The notes: generated by a model not told the origin, from the sequence alone. Counted from the first letter of the stretch, positions 16,601-26,756 are shown. The stretch is 64,000 bases of DNA from Butyrivibrio sp. INlla16 (GCF_900104155.1 NZ_FMYB01000013.1:35724-99723); one strand, 5' to 3'. A program made the numbers and translations.

Positions 16601-17047
16601 ATGGAAAAGAGATATGTATACGGTAATACCGCAAGACAACTGAATGAGCCAAGAAGACAGACTCGAAGAGAGATGCCGCTCCATGAGGTTAAGCGCAAGG
16701 AGGCTAAGAAACGCGCATCTCACATGAGCCTTGGATATTTGTTGTTTTTGTCACTTGCAGTTTTGGCTACAGGGGTTATACTTACTTGGTATATAACTCT
16801 TCAGTCGGAAATAACTTCAAGTGTTAAGGAAGTGTCCACTTTGGAGGCACAGCTCAATACCTTGAAGCAGGACAATGATGAGGCTTATAACAAGGCTGTA
16901 AGCAGTCTTGATTTGGAGGAGATAAAGCGAATCGCTATAGGGGAGTACGGCATGACCTATGCTACGGACGGTCAGATCGTATCTTATTCCGGTGGCAGTG
17001 GCAATGATTATGTAAGACAGGTTGCACCTATACCGGATGGTAATTGA
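16601..17047 (+). CDS. ftsL: Cell division protein FtsL-like
   Basis: 148 residues from ATG 16601 (GAGGA seven bases upstream); an ATG at 16571 that overlaps the rsmH stop is the alternative. A basic cytoplasmic N-terminus, one membrane segment (about residues 40-60), then a leucine-rich coiled coil (EVSTLEAQLNTLKQDNDEA) and LEEIKRIAIGEYGMTY. This bitopic layout and its position between rsmH and a class B PBP mark it as the FtsL of the divisome. Its TGA overlaps the possible TTG start of the next gene. Confidence 0.85.
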   Translation: MEKRYVYGNTARQLNEPRRQTRREMPLHEVKRKEAKKRASHMSLGYLLFLSLAVLATGVILTWYITLQSEITSSVKEVSTLEAQLNTLKQDNDEAYNKAVSSLDLEEIKRIAIGEYGMTYATDGQIVSYSGGSGNDYVRQVAPIPDGN

Positions 17048-17055
17048 AAAAAGTT

Positions 17056-19443
17056 ATGAGAACTAAAAGAAGTAAAGCACAAAAATTTACAATAGGGATG
17101 AAAAAGAAGCTGTTAGTGCTGTTCATAATAGTACTGACAGCTTTTGTTGGTTTGAGTATCAGACTGATCCTCATAAACAGGGACAACGGTAAGGAATATG
17201 AAAAGCAGGTTTTGTCCCAGCAAAAGTATGATTCCAGCACAATACCTTACAGACGCGGTGAGATACTTGATGCCAACGGGACAGTGCTGGCATACAGTGA
17301 GAAGGTTTACAATGTTGTTCTTGATGCCAAGCTTGTTTTGTCAGGAAAAGATAATAAGTATCTGGATCCCACGGTCAGTGCACTTGTGAGATGCTTTGGC
17401 TTTGATGAGGGAGAAATCAGAAACTATATTTCCGATAACCCTGAGTCGCAGTACTATGTCCTGTCAAAACAGCGTACCTATGATGAAATCAGCGAATTCC
17501 AGGGGCTTATTACAATAGGCAGCGAAACCTACGACGAAAATGTACAGGGTGTGTGGTTTGAGGAAAACTATATCAGAAAATACCCTAACGGCTCAATGGC
17601 ATGCGATGTTGTCGGCTTTACAACAAGTGACAACAACGGCGTATTCGGACTTGAGGAATATTATAATGATGTCTTAAGCGGCAGTAACGGACGTACCTAC
17701 GGCTACCTCGACGAGGATTCGAACCTTGAGAGAACAACAATCCCGCCTACGGACGGAAACAGCATAGTTACAACTATAGACGGTAACCTTCAGTCAATCG
17801 TCGAGAAGTACCTTCAGGAATTCAACGATACCTATAAGGATGCATTTCGCCAGGGAAACGGCGCGAACAATATCGGCTGTGTAATCATGGATGTCAACAA
17901 CGGTGATGTCCTTGCGATGGCGAGCTATCCCAAATTTGATCTTAACGATACCAGAAACACTGACAACCTTATCGGAATGCCTAGGGTAGATGAGAGAGGT
18001 CTGAAAATAGCGGGCGAGAGTATATATGATTCCGGAGTTTACATTACGCAGGAGATGCTCGATGGCATGAGCGAAGAGGAAAAAATGTGGAACCTCAACG
18101 CTCTCTGGAGAAATTTCTGCATATCTGATACCTATGAGCCGGGTTCGGTCGCAAAGCCTTTCACAGTGGCAACGGGACTTGAAGCGGGCTGCATTACAGG
18201 CAATGAAGTATATGAATGTACCGGAAAAATGGATATCGGCGGACACGAGATTTACTGCCATAACAAGTACGGTGACGGTGCGGTTTCCGTTGAAAGAGGT
18301 ATAGAGATTTCCTGTAACGTTGCTATGATGAAAATCGGCCAGACAATAGGTGCCAATACCTTCGCGAAGTTCCAGAAAAGCTTTGGTTTTGGCCTTAAGA
18401 CCAATATAGACCTTGCCGGAGAAGCCAGGACGGAAGGACTCACCTACAGTGCAAACGATATGGGTTCCACCGAGCTTGCAACAGGCACGTTCGGACAGGG
18501 CTTTAACGTGGACATGATCGAGATGATCTCTGCGTTCAGTTCACTGGTAAATGGCGGCAATTTTTATGAGCCCCATGTTGTAAAGAAAATTCAGAATTCT
18601 TCAGGAGCTACGATTAAGAGCATTGAGCCTAAGATACTCAGACAGACAGTCTCGGAGTCGACTTCCAAGAAGGTTATAGAATTCTGTAATCAGGTTGTTG
18701 CAGGTGAAGAAGGTACCGGTAAGACTGCAAGACCTGCAGGATATATGATAGGTGGTAAAACAGGTACAGCGGAGACTATTCCCCGTAAGAATCAGCAGTA
18801 TGTAGTATCTTTCATGGGATATGCTCCCGCTAATGATCCTAAGATTGCGATCTATGTTGTTGTAGACAGACCTAACGCAATGGATCAGGCTGATGCCAAG
18901 TTTGCAACAAGAGTTGTAAAAAAGGTGCTTACAGAGGCTCTTCCTTACCTGAACATACCTATGACTGAGCCTGTGACAGAAGAAGAACAGGCTGAGCTTG
19001 ATGCTTTGAGAGAGAAGGAAATTATGATGGCAGCTGCCGAGAAGACAGAAGCCACAGTGGATGAGAATGGTAACCCGATTCTTGATGAGAACGGCAATCC
19101 GGTTACCGCAGAAGAGGGAACACCTCTTTTGGATGAGAACGGCAATCCGGTGCTGGATGAAAATGGTAATCCTGTTATGCAGAACACCGGCGATGAAGTT
19201 TCCGGAGGCGATGCCGAAGATGGAGACCTTGGTGAAGACAGTATCTGGGAGAAGATTCCGGAGGATGAGCTTCCAGAAAACACTGAACCTGTATGGAAGT
19301 CGTTTGAAATAGATGAGGAAACGGGGTATTATATTGACCCGGAAACAGGCGATCTGATTAATCCCGAGGATGGTCATTCTATCAGCGGTGACGGACTTCC
19401 GGACTATAACCCGCCTGAAACTGAAGATTCTGTGGGAGACTGA
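17056..19443 (+). CDS. Class B penicillin-binding protein (FtsI/SpoVD type)
   Basis: About 795 residues from ATG 17056; TTG 17044 overlapping the ftsL stop is possible. One N-terminal membrane segment (about 17-38), PBP dimerisation domain starting IPYRRGEILDANG, and a transpeptidase domain with catalytic SxxK (EPGSVAKPF), SCN, and GGKTGTAE. It cross-links septal peptidoglycan. There are no PASTA domains; instead an acidic tail of about 140 residues follows, with four DENGNP(I/V) repeats encoded at about 19058-19180. The tail is external. In most relatives mraY follows; here murD does. Confidence 0.93.
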   Translation: MRTKRSKAQKFTIGMKKKLLVLFIIVLTAFVGLSIRLILINRDNGKEYEKQVLSQQKYDSSTIPYRRGEILDANGTVLAYSEKVYNVVLDAKLVLSGKDNKYLDPTVSALVRCFGFDEGEIRNYISDNPESQYYVLSKQRTYDEISEFQGLITIGSETYDENVQGVWFEENYIRKYPNGSMACDVVGFTTSDNNGVFGLEEYYNDVLSGSNGRTYGYLDEDSNLERTTIPPTDGNSIVTTIDGNLQSIVEKYLQEFNDTYKDAFRQGNGANNIGCVIMDVNNGDVLAMASYPKFDLNDTRNTDNLIGMPRVDERGLKIAGESIYDSGVYITQEMLDGMSEEEKMWNLNALWRNFCISDTYEPGSVAKPFTVATGLEAGCITGNEVYECTGKMDIGGHEIYCHNKYGDGAVSVERGIEISCNVAMMKIGQTIGANTFAKFQKSFGFGLKTNIDLAGEARTEGLTYSANDMGSTELATGTFGQGFNVDMIEMISAFSSLVNGGNFYEPHVVKKIQNSSGATIKSIEPKILRQTVSESTSKKVIEFCNQVVAGEEGTGKTARPAGYMIGGKTGTAETIPRKNQQYVVSFMGYAPANDPKIAIYVVVDRPNAMDQADAKFATRVVKKVLTEALPYLNIPMTEPVTEEEQAELDALREKEIMMAAAEKTEATVDENGNPILDENGNPVTAEEGTPLLDENGNPVLDENGNPVMQNTGDEVSGGDAEDGDLGEDSIWEKIPEDELPENTEPVWKSFEIDEETGYYIDPETGDLINPEDGHSISGDGLPDYNPPETEDSVGD

Positions 19444-19466
19444 TTTAATATTTGGAAGGAATAACT

Positions 19467-20837
19467 ATGTTAGCTAAAGATATAATCGGCAAAAATGTAC
19501 TTGTGATAGGAACCGGCATTTCCGGAATAGGAAGTGCGAAATTACTTGGAAAAGTAGGAGCAAAGCCTGTAATTTTTGATGAAAATACAAAGGTTACCGT
19601 GGGGGCTGTAAAGGAAAAGCTTGCGGGCTATGAAGGAACGGAGCCTGAGATAATTATCGGAGAGCTCTCTGATGAAGTGATAAAGGATTTGGTGCTTGTT
19701 GTTCCGAGCCCGGCAGTTCCGCTTGATTCGGCTCTTATTCTTCGTCTTAAGGAGGCGGGACTCCCTATCTGGAGTGAGATAGAACTCGCTTTCAATTTTG
19801 CCAGGGGAAGTCTCGTGGCTATAACCGGAACAAATGGTAAGACCACTACCACAACCCTTGTGGGCGAGATTATGAAGGCTCATTTTGCATCCACATATGT
19901 TGTGGGAAATATTGGCTATTCCTATGCGGAGAGAGCTCTTGAAATGACGGATGATACGGTTTCAATCGGAGAGATCAGTAGCTTTCAGCTTGAAGCTGTG
20001 GAGAATTTTCATGCGAAGGTTTCTGCAATTCTCAACGTTACTCCGGACCATTTGAACAGACATCACACTATGGAGTGTTATGCCTCCATGAAAGAAAATA
20101 TTACAAATAATCAGACTAAGGACGACACCTGCGTGCTCAATTATGACAATGAGTATACCAGGGCTTTTGCCGAAAGATGTCCTGCAAAGGTGGTGTTCTT
20201 CTCATCATCGGGTAAGCTTGATGAAGGCTTTTTCCTTGACGGAGAGGATATAATGCTCGCCGAAAACGGTAAGGCCGAGAAAGTTATGAACGTTCATGAG
20301 ATGAACCTTGTCGGAACCTGCAATTATGAAAATGTGATGGCTGCCATCGCAATGGGACTTGCGATGGGAGTTCCTATGGATACAATACTGGGCGTTGTAC
20401 GCTCGTTCAAAGCGGTTGAACACCGTATCGAATTTGTTGCCACAAAAAACGGCGTTGATTACTACAACGATTCGAAGGGAACCAATCCCGATGCCGCAAT
20501 TCAGGGAATAAAGGCTATGTGCAAGCCTACATATCTCATAGGCGGCGGATATGACAAGGGAAGCGAGTATGATGAATGGATAGAGGCTTTTGACGGCAAG
20601 GTTAAAAAGCTTGTTCTCATTGGTGTTACCAAGCAGAAGATAGCAGACTGTGCAAAAAAGCACGGTTTCAATGATTATGTATTTATGGAGACTTACGAGG
20701 AAGCACTTAAGTATTGCAGTGATAATGCTGTTTCGGGAGAAGCTGTGCTCCTTTCACCCGCCTGTGCGAGCTGGGATATGTTCCCCAGCTATGAGGTAAG
20801 AGGACAACAGTTCAAGGATTATGTGAATAATCTGTAA
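19467..20837 (+). CDS. murD: UDP-N-acetylmuramoylalanine--D-glutamate ligase
   Basis: 456 residues from ATG 19467, chosen for GGAAGGA six bases upstream rather than TTG 19452. N-terminal Rossmann segment LVIGTGISGIGSAKLL, Mur ligase P-loop GTNGKTTTT, central NVTPDHLNRH, and C-terminal YNDSKGTNPDA and LLSPACASWDMFPSYEVRG, all typical of MurD. Adds D-glutamate to UDP-MurNAc-L-Ala in the cytoplasm. It lies directly between the PBP and ftsW genes. Confidence 0.97.
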   Translation: MLAKDIIGKNVLVIGTGISGIGSAKLLGKVGAKPVIFDENTKVTVGAVKEKLAGYEGTEPEIIIGELSDEVIKDLVLVVPSPAVPLDSALILRLKEAGLPIWSEIELAFNFARGSLVAITGTNGKTTTTTLVGEIMKAHFASTYVVGNIGYSYAERALEMTDDTVSIGEISSFQLEAVENFHAKVSAILNVTPDHLNRHHTMECYASMKENITNNQTKDDTCVLNYDNEYTRAFAERCPAKVVFFSSSGKLDEGFFLDGEDIMLAENGKAEKVMNVHEMNLVGTCNYENVMAAIAMGLAMGVPMDTILGVVRSFKAVEHRIEFVATKNGVDYYNDSKGTNPDAAIQGIKAMCKPTYLIGGGYDKGSEYDEWIEAFDGKVKKLVLIGVTKQKIADCAKKHGFNDYVFMETYEEALKYCSDNAVSGEAVLLSPACASWDMFPSYEVRGQQFKDYVNNL

Positions 20838-20857
20838 GTTTTAAAGGGGGATTTTGT

Positions 20858-22072
20858 ATGGAGGCTGCAAGAATGGCAGGAGCTACAAGAACAGCAAGGT
20901 CTGGCGCGTTTGCCACTCGCGGTATGGATGGACCCGTATCTAAGAAAAAAGTTAAAAAAGAAGTCTATGTTGACTACAGCATGGTATTTGTTGTGCTCTT
21001 TTTGCTGGTGTTCGGCCTTGTTATGCTATATTCTACCAGCTCATATGAAGCAACTTTGAAAAAAGGCGATTCGGCATATTACCTGAAGCACCAGCTTATA
21101 CCGACTGTTTTGGGAGTTGGTGTAATGATAGTGGTGTCGAGAATTCCCTATCAGATATATAAAAAATTTGCATCTATAGCTTATGTATTATCGATAGTTC
21201 TTGTCCTTCTGGTTAAAACACCTTTGGGAATGACAATTAACAAGGCATCCAGATGGATTAAGATAGGCGGAGTATCTGTTCAGCCCGCAGAGGCTGCAAA
21301 GCTGGCGATGATTATCGCGCTGGCAACATTTATCAGTAAGCTTCGCAGGAACATAACCAACCCTAAGGCATTCTGGATAGTACTGTCTGTGCCTCTTCCG
21401 GTATGCTTCCTGGTATGGAAGGTTACGAGTAACTTAAGTTCCGCAATTATTATTTTCTGTATCGCTTTTGCAATGCTCTTTATATCAACTCCGGGCTACA
21501 GGCGCTTTATTGCCATATCCGGATCGGTGGTCGGAGCAGCTGCCGGCGTGGTTTTCTTTGTTAAAAAAGCAGGCTTTAACAGCAGTATGAATTTCCGATT
21601 TGTCCGTATTCTTGCATGGCTTGATCCTGAAGCATATGTAAACGATAAGGGTTATCAGACACTTCAGTCCCTTTATGCAATTGGCTCAGGCGGCCTTTTT
21701 GGAAAAGGTCTGGGAGAGAGTATGCAGAAACTCGGATTTATTCCCGAGGCTCAGAACGACATGATTTTTTCAATCATTTGTGAGGAGCTGGGAATTGTCG
21801 GTGCGATAGCAGTTATGCTCATGTTTGTTATTCTGATATACAGAATGATGGTTATTGCCCAGAATGCACCGGATATGTACGGAGCTCTTCTGGTTATCGG
21901 AGTTATGGCTCATATTTCTATCCAGGTTATTCTGAATATAGCCGTTGTAACCAATACCATCCCCAATACGGGAATCACACTTCCTTTTATCAGCTACGGT
22001 GGAACCGCTGTGCTTTTCCTGCTTACAGAGATTGGAATCGTGTTTAATGTTGCAAGACATATAGACGTTTAA
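20858..22072 (+). CDS. ftsW: SEDS-family peptidoglycan polymerase FtsW
   Basis: A 404-residue protein with about ten membrane segments. SEDS motifs: LVMLYSTSSYEA in segment 1, KASRWIKIGGVSVQPAEAAKL, and the C-terminal NTGITLPFISYGGTAVLF. It polymerises septal glycan strands together with the class B PBP encoded upstream. A basic N-terminal extension of about 35 residues precedes segment 1. AAGGGGGA lies before ATG 20858. Confidence 0.96.
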   Translation: MEAARMAGATRTARSGAFATRGMDGPVSKKKVKKEVYVDYSMVFVVLFLLVFGLVMLYSTSSYEATLKKGDSAYYLKHQLIPTVLGVGVMIVVSRIPYQIYKKFASIAYVLSIVLVLLVKTPLGMTINKASRWIKIGGVSVQPAEAAKLAMIIALATFISKLRRNITNPKAFWIVLSVPLPVCFLVWKVTSNLSSAIIIFCIAFAMLFISTPGYRRFIAISGSVVGAAAGVVFFVKKAGFNSSMNFRFVRILAWLDPEAYVNDKGYQTLQSLYAIGSGGLFGKGLGESMQKLGFIPEAQNDMIFSIICEELGIVGAIAVMLMFVILIYRMMVIAQNAPDMYGALLVIGVMAHISIQVILNIAVVTNTIPNTGITLPFISYGGTAVLFLLTEIGIVFNVARHIDV

Positions 22073-22085
22073 GGACTTTATGTAA

Positions 22086-22883
22086 ATGGCAAGAAAGAGA
22101 AGACGAGTAAAAAGAAGAAGAACACATGCTCCTCGAATGAGCTTTGGGGAGCTGTTTTTTCTGCATAAGAGCCTTTTTATAATTGGAGCGATAATACTTA
22201 TCGTTCTGATTGCGGCAATTTCGGCCCTTTCGTATTTTGCGCATAATTACACCATCACAAATGTCTATGTTGACGGTAATGTGCATTATACCGATGAAGA
22301 GATCATGAACATGGTCATGACAGACAAACTCGACAGAAATTCCATGTACTTATCGCTCAAATACAGGGACAAGGAGATAACCGGAGTTCCTTTTATCGAA
22401 AAGATGGACGTGGAGATACTCTCCCCTGACACGATAAGGATCAATGTTTATGAGAAGGCAATCGCGGGATATGTGAAGTACCTCGACAGATATATATTCT
22501 TCGACAGGGACGGAATAGTGGTGGAGACCTCTGAGCAGCCCTCGGACGATGTTCCGCTTGTGCTGGGGCTCAGTTTTGATTATATTGTTCTTCATGAAAA
22601 GCTGCCTGTTGAGAATGAAAACGTTTTTAAAGAGGTTCTTGATATCACTCAATTATTAAATAAATATGACCTGAAGGCCGATAAAATATTTTTTGACAGC
22701 GATTTTCATCTTTATATTTATTTTGATGAAGTGGAAGTTAGTCTCGGAACTAATGACAACATAGATGAAAAAGTGATACAATTACAATACATTTTGCCGG
22801 AACTCCAAGGAAAAAGTGGCATCCTGGAAATGTCAGAATATGATTCAAATACTCAGAACATTACATTTGAACAGAAAAATTAA
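22086..22883 (+). CDS. ftsQ: Cell division protein FtsQ/DivIB
   Basis: 265 residues: a strongly basic N-terminus (ARKRRRVKRRRTHAP), one membrane segment (about 33-57), and an extracytoplasmic POTRA domain starting TITNVYVDGNVHYTDEEI. The fold and its position between ftsW and ftsZ identify it as the FtsQ/DivIB divisome scaffold, which complexes with FtsL. No murG separates it from ftsW here. Confidence 0.93.
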   Translation: MARKRRRVKRRRTHAPRMSFGELFFLHKSLFIIGAIILIVLIAAISALSYFAHNYTITNVYVDGNVHYTDEEIMNMVMTDKLDRNSMYLSLKYRDKEITGVPFIEKMDVEILSPDTIRINVYEKAIAGYVKYLDRYIFFDRDGIVVETSEQPSDDVPLVLGLSFDYIVLHEKLPVENENVFKEVLDITQLLNKYDLKADKIFFDSDFHLYIYFDEVEVSLGTNDNIDEKVIQLQYILPELQGKSGILEMSEYDSNTQNITFEQKN

Positions 22884-22892
22884 AATTCTAGG

Positions 22893-22921
22893 TTGTAAAT
22901 TATATAAAATAATTATAAAAT
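22893..22921 (+). promoter_or_regulatory. Promoter for ftsZ
   Basis: TTGTAA (22893-22898), 17-bp spacer, TAAAAT (22916-22921). It lies between ftsQ and ftsZ, giving ftsZ a promoter of its own in addition to the dcw promoter. Confidence 0.7.
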
Positions 22922-22961
22922 GCTTTGTAGGAGTTTTAGGTTATGAAGGAGGAGCACTATC

Positions 22962-24269
22962 TTGCTTGAACTAAAGTCAAATGAGGCTGAATCCGGTGCC
23001 AAGATCATTGTTGTTGGGGTTGGTGGCGCAGGAAATAACGCTGTAAATAGAATGGTAGAGGAAAATATTTCCGGTGTAGAATTCATTGGAATTAATACAG
23101 ATAAGCAGGCTTTGCAGCTTTGCAAAGCTCCCAAGCTGCTTCAGATCGGTGAGAAGCTCACCAAGGGTCTTGGTGCGGGAGCAAAGCCGGAAATCGGTCA
23201 GAAAGCTGCTGAGGAGAGCCAGGAAGAGATTTCCGCAGCTCTTAAGGGTGCTGACATGGTTTTCGTTACTTGCGGAATGGGTGGCGGTACCGGTACAGGT
23301 GCAGCTCCTGTTGTAGCTAAGCTTGCAAAGGATATGGGTATTCTTACTGTCGGTGTAGTTACCAAGCCTTTCGCTTTTGAGGCTCGCGTACGTATGCAGA
23401 ACGCACTTGCCGGCATTAACACAATTAAGAACAACGTAGATACTCTTATCGTTATTCCTAACGATAAGTTACTTCAGATTGTTGACAGACGTACAACAAT
23501 GCCCGATGCACTGAAGAAGGCTGATGAAGTTCTTCAGCAGGCAGTTCAGGGAATCACAGATCTGATCAACGTACCCGCTGTTATCAACCTTGACTTCGCT
23601 GACGTTCAGACAGTTATGAAGGACAAGGGAATCGCACACATCGGTATCGGTTCCGGTAAGGGCGATGATAAGGCTGCAGACGCAGTTAAGATGGCGGTTG
23701 AGTCTCCTCTTCTTGAGACTAAGATTGACGGAGCTTCCAATGTTATCATCAATGTATCCGGTGATATCACACTTATGGATGCTTCAACTGCATCAGACTA
23801 TATCAGAAATCTTGCAGGAGATGATGTTAATATCATATTCGGTGCTATGTATGACGAATCAATGGCAGACACCTGCAATATTACTGTTATTGCTACAGGT
23901 ATTGATGACAGAGCAAATAATGCTGCTGCATTGCAGAGAGCTCTTAATCGTAACGCTGAGAAAGCCGCAGCCGCTCAGGCAGCACAGGCTGCAGCTGCTG
24001 CATCACAGCAGGCTCAGGCACAGCCTCAGCCCCAGGTTCGGGTACAGCCTCAGGTTCAGGTTCAGCCGCAGGTACAGCCTGTTCCGGTTACTCCCGAGCC
24101 CATGATTGATACACTGACAGCGCGTTCAACTCAGACAATACCGACACAGAAGCCGGTTACTCCTCAGCCTACTCAGAGACCTTCATCAGGACTTAATCGT
24201 ACTCCTGAAGTTAGAAGCTCTGTAGAAGCTAAGAGTCTTAAGATACCGGATTTCTTACAGAAAAAGTAA
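22962..24269 (+). CDS. ftsZ: Cell division GTPase FtsZ
   Basis: A 435-residue tubulin homologue. The TTG start at 22962 is supported by AAGGAGGA at 22946-22953, eight bases upstream. GTP-binding [11 protein letters not shown] and the tubulin signature [10 protein letters not shown], and the T7 loop [11 protein letters not shown]. The C-terminal linker (about 335-425) is Ala/Gln/Pro rich with QPQVQVQ-type repeats, and the conserved partner-binding tail IPDFLQKK ends the protein. It assembles the Z-ring. Last gene of the cluster, with its own promoter and terminator. Confidence 0.98.
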   Translation: MLELKSNEAESGAKIIVVGVGGAGNNAVNRMVEENISGVEFIGINTDKQALQLCKAPKLLQIGEKLTKGLGAGAKPEIGQKAAEESQEEISAALKGADMVFVTCGMGGGTGTGAAPVVAKLAKDMGILTVGVVTKPFAFEARVRMQNALAGINTIKNNVDTLIVIPNDKLLQIVDRRTTMPDALKKADEVLQQAVQGITDLINVPAVINLDFADVQTVMKDKGIAHIGIGSGKGDDKAADAVKMAVESPLLETKIDGASNVIINVSGDITLMDASTASDYIRNLAGDDVNIIFGAMYDESMADTCNITVIATGIDDRANNAAALQRALNRNAEKAAAAQAAQAAAAASQQAQAQPQPQVRVQPQVQVQPQVQPVPVTPEPMIDTLTARSTQTIPTQKPVTPQPTQRPSSGLNRTPEVRSSVEAKSLKIPDFLQKK

Positions 24270-24280
24270 TAATGACTTTC

Positions 24281-24316
24281 AAACAGTCACCTGAATAATC
24301 GGGTGACTGTTTTATT
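24281..24316 (+). terminator. ftsZ terminator
   Basis: AAACAGTCACC (24281-24291) and GGTGACTGTTT (24302-24312) form an 11-bp stem with a 10-base loop followed by TATTTTG. The 24317-24490 leader of nrdR has a perfect TATAAT at 24449-24454 without a clear -35, and a small TGTGC/GCACA hairpin at 24461-24476 just before the binding site. Confidence 0.9.
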
Positions 24317-24490
24317 TTGCTTTTTTTTATAGTTTGAGCGAGATAATGCATTTTTTTGTAGATAATTCCGTTTCACAATGTTACAATAACTTGTGTGGGT
24401 ATTCTTTTTAGACCCTAAATCTTGTAAAAGAATCAAAAGTTACAAATCTATAATTTTTTATGTGCGGTAAAGCACAGAAAGGTTATCATT

Positions 24491-24997
24491 ATGAAGTGTC
24501 CTTTTTGCGGTAAAGACAACACTCGTGTAATTGATTCAAGACCTGCGGATGAGAATACATCCATCAGACGCAGACGTGTCTGCGATTCTTGCGGGAAGAG
24601 GTTTACGACCTATGAGAAGGTTGAGACTATCCCTCTTATTGTTATCAAGAAGGATAATAACCGTGAACCCTACAATCGTGCAAAGATCGAAGCAGGCGTG
24701 CTGAGAGCATGTCACAAGAGACCGGTAAGTGCTCAGCAGATTACACAGATTGTCGATGCTGTAGAGACTGAGGTTTTCAATCTTGAGCAAAAGGAAATCC
24801 CCAGCCGTATTATCGGTGAACTTTGCATGGATAAGATGAAGAATCTCGATCCTGTAGCTTATGTAAGATTTGCGTCTGTTTACCGTGAGTTTAAGGATGT
24901 AAATACCTTCATGGATGAGCTTAAGATAGTACTGGAGAAGGAAGAAGAGGGTGTTATAACCGATTCTACAGATAAGAACACACCCTTGCTGAAATAA
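24491..24997 (+). CDS. nrdR: Transcriptional repressor NrdR
   Basis: A 168-residue protein with an N-terminal zinc ribbon (CPFCGKDNTRVIDSRP and VCDSCGKRF, Cys 3, 6, 31 and 34) and an ATP-cone domain (about 49-139, from PLIVIKKDNNREPYNRAKI). It senses nucleotide pools and represses ribonucleotide reductase genes. No NrdR boxes or nrd genes are in this window. AAAGG precedes ATG 24491. Confidence 0.98.
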   Translation: MKCPFCGKDNTRVIDSRPADENTSIRRRRVCDSCGKRFTTYEKVETIPLIVIKKDNNREPYNRAKIEAGVLRACHKRPVSAQQITQIVDAVETEVFNLEQKEIPSRIIGELCMDKMKNLDPVAYVRFASVYREFKDVNTFMDELKIVLEKEEEGVITDSTDKNTPLLK

Positions 24998-25018
24998 ACT
25001 GTCATCTGACCTTGGTTG

Positions 25019-25047
25019 TTGACATCTGCTACGTCTTTCCGTATAGT
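25019..25047 (+). promoter_or_regulatory. Promoter for the oligopeptide ABC operon
   Basis: Perfect TTGACA (25019-25024), 17-bp spacer, TATAGT (25042-25047). It is followed by a leader of about 65 bases and GAAGGA before ATG 25120. Confidence 0.85.
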
Positions 25048-25119
25048 TTATGGTGCATCAAGACTTGATAATCAAATTGTTTTGGTGCGAAAACTAAATA
25101 AAGAAAGAAGGATTGTAAC

Positions 25120-26730
25120 ATGATGAAAAAAGGTATTGGAAGGAGAGGACTTTCCACACTTTTAGTTGTGTTAACGACACTGACTCTTACTATGAGCGGA
25201 TGCTCAGGTAAAAAGGCAGAGGAATCTACGGCAGATGCGACCAATGCTACCGAGAATACCAGTTCAGGAAAGGACGGTAAAGCGGAGACAGCTGACAACA
25301 CTGCAAGTTCAGATGATCTTTCAAAGATTACCATTGGTATTCCACAGGATATTGACAGTATGGACCCGCACATCGCACAGGCGGCGGGAACCAGAGAAGT
25401 ACTGTTCAATGTTTACGAAGGACTTGTGAAGCCTGACCAGGATGGTAATCTGCAGCCTGCCATAGCCAGCGAGTACACAATTTCTGAGGATGGAAAAACT
25501 TATACCTTCACACTTAGAGAAGGCGTTAAGTTCCATGACGGTTCTACGGTTACGGCGGAGGATGTTAAATATTCAATCGAGCGTAATGCCGGTACCGATG
25601 GAACAGATCCGTTGATATCGGCATTTTCTAATATTGATAGTGTTGAGATTGCGGATGATTCCACAGTAGTAATGACACTTAAGGAAGCAAATACAGAGTT
25701 TCTGGCATATATGACAGTAGCTATTATTCCCGCTTCCAATGAGGATCCCGAAGGTAATCCTGTGGGAACAGGCCCTTATAAGTTTGTTTCACGTTCACCT
25801 CAGGAGAACGTAATACTTACCAAATTTGATGAATATTGGGGCGAACCCGCATACATCAAGGACATAACACTTAAGGTTGAGGCTAATGCTGATTCAATCG
25901 TTATGGATCTTGAAGGCGGCTCCATTGATATGTTTGCAAGAGTAACATCTGCACAGATGTCACAGCTTTCCGATAAGTTTGATGTATATGAAGGAACCAT
26001 GAACCTTGTTCAGGCACTGTATCTAAACAATGCCGAGGAGCCCTTCAACAACGAACAGGTTCGTCAGGCTCTCTGCTATGCTATAAGCCCGCAGGAAATC
26101 ATGGACTTTGTATCAGACGGAAAGGGAACCGAGATCGGAAGTAGTATGTTTCCTTCCTTCGGCAAGTATTTTGATGCAAGCCTTAGTGAGACCTATAACC
26201 AGGATATTGATAAGGCTAAGCAGCTGCTTGCAGAGGCAGGATATTCGAATGGTTTCGACTTTACAATAACCGTTCCCTCAAACTATACTCAGCACGTAGA
26301 CACAGCACAGGTGCTTGTTGAGGAGTTTAAGGCTATCGGAGTTAACGCTACCATTCAGGAAGTTGAGTGGAATACATGGCTTGATGATGTATATACAAAC
26401 CGCAACTTCCAGTCAACTGTTATCGGTGTTGATGCTTCAACACTTACAGCTTACGCACTTCTTAGCAGATTCAGATCTGATGCGCACAACAACTTCATCA
26501 ACTACAATGATGCGTCCTACGATGCAGCATTTGATGCAGCTGTGAATGCAACTGATGATGCCGAGAAGACCAAGAACTACAAGGAATGTGAGAAGATTCT
26601 TTCTGAAACCGCAGCAAATGTATACATTCAGGATCTTCCCGAGTTTGTAGTATTAAATAAGAAGTTTACAGGTTATACTTTCTATCCGCTTTACGCACAG
26701 GATTTTTCAAAGATAAAACCTGCTAAATAA
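25120..26730 (+). CDS. Oligopeptide-type ABC transporter solute-binding lipoprotein
   Basis: A 536-residue family 5 extracellular binding protein. Signal peptide with lipobox MSGCSGKK (Cys about 27), an acidic/Ala/Thr linker to about residue 66, then the SBP_bac_5 domain: IGIPQDIDSMDPHIAQ, EGLVKPDQDGNLQPAIA and GKTYTFTLREGVKFHDG. It captures peptides or a related ligand outside the cell for the DppBCDF-type machinery encoded downstream. The ligand cannot be read from sequence. Confidence 0.95.
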   Translation: MMKKGIGRRGLSTLLVVLTTLTLTMSGCSGKKAEESTADATNATENTSSGKDGKAETADNTASSDDLSKITIGIPQDIDSMDPHIAQAAGTREVLFNVYEGLVKPDQDGNLQPAIASEYTISEDGKTYTFTLREGVKFHDGSTVTAEDVKYSIERNAGTDGTDPLISAFSNIDSVEIADDSTVVMTLKEANTEFLAYMTVAIIPASNEDPEGNPVGTGPYKFVSRSPQENVILTKFDEYWGEPAYIKDITLKVEANADSIVMDLEGGSIDMFARVTSAQMSQLSDKFDVYEGTMNLVQALYLNNAEEPFNNEQVRQALCYAISPQEIMDFVSDGKGTEIGSSMFPSFGKYFDASLSETYNQDIDKAKQLLAEAGYSNGFDFTITVPSNYTQHVDTAQVLVEEFKAIGVNATIQEVEWNTWLDDVYTNRNFQSTVIGVDASTLTAYALLSRFRSDAHNNFINYNDASYDAAFDAAVNATDDAEKTKNYKECEKILSETAANVYIQDLPEFVVLNKKFTGYTFYPLYAQDFSKIKPAK

Positions 26731-26756
26731 AATATTGAAAAAAGAGGAACACGCAT

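Noticed and set aside
18601..19377. 258-codon minus-strand frame inside the PBP gene
   Set aside because: Shadow of the repeated acidic tail and transpeptidase codons; the plus-strand product has complete catalytic motifs.
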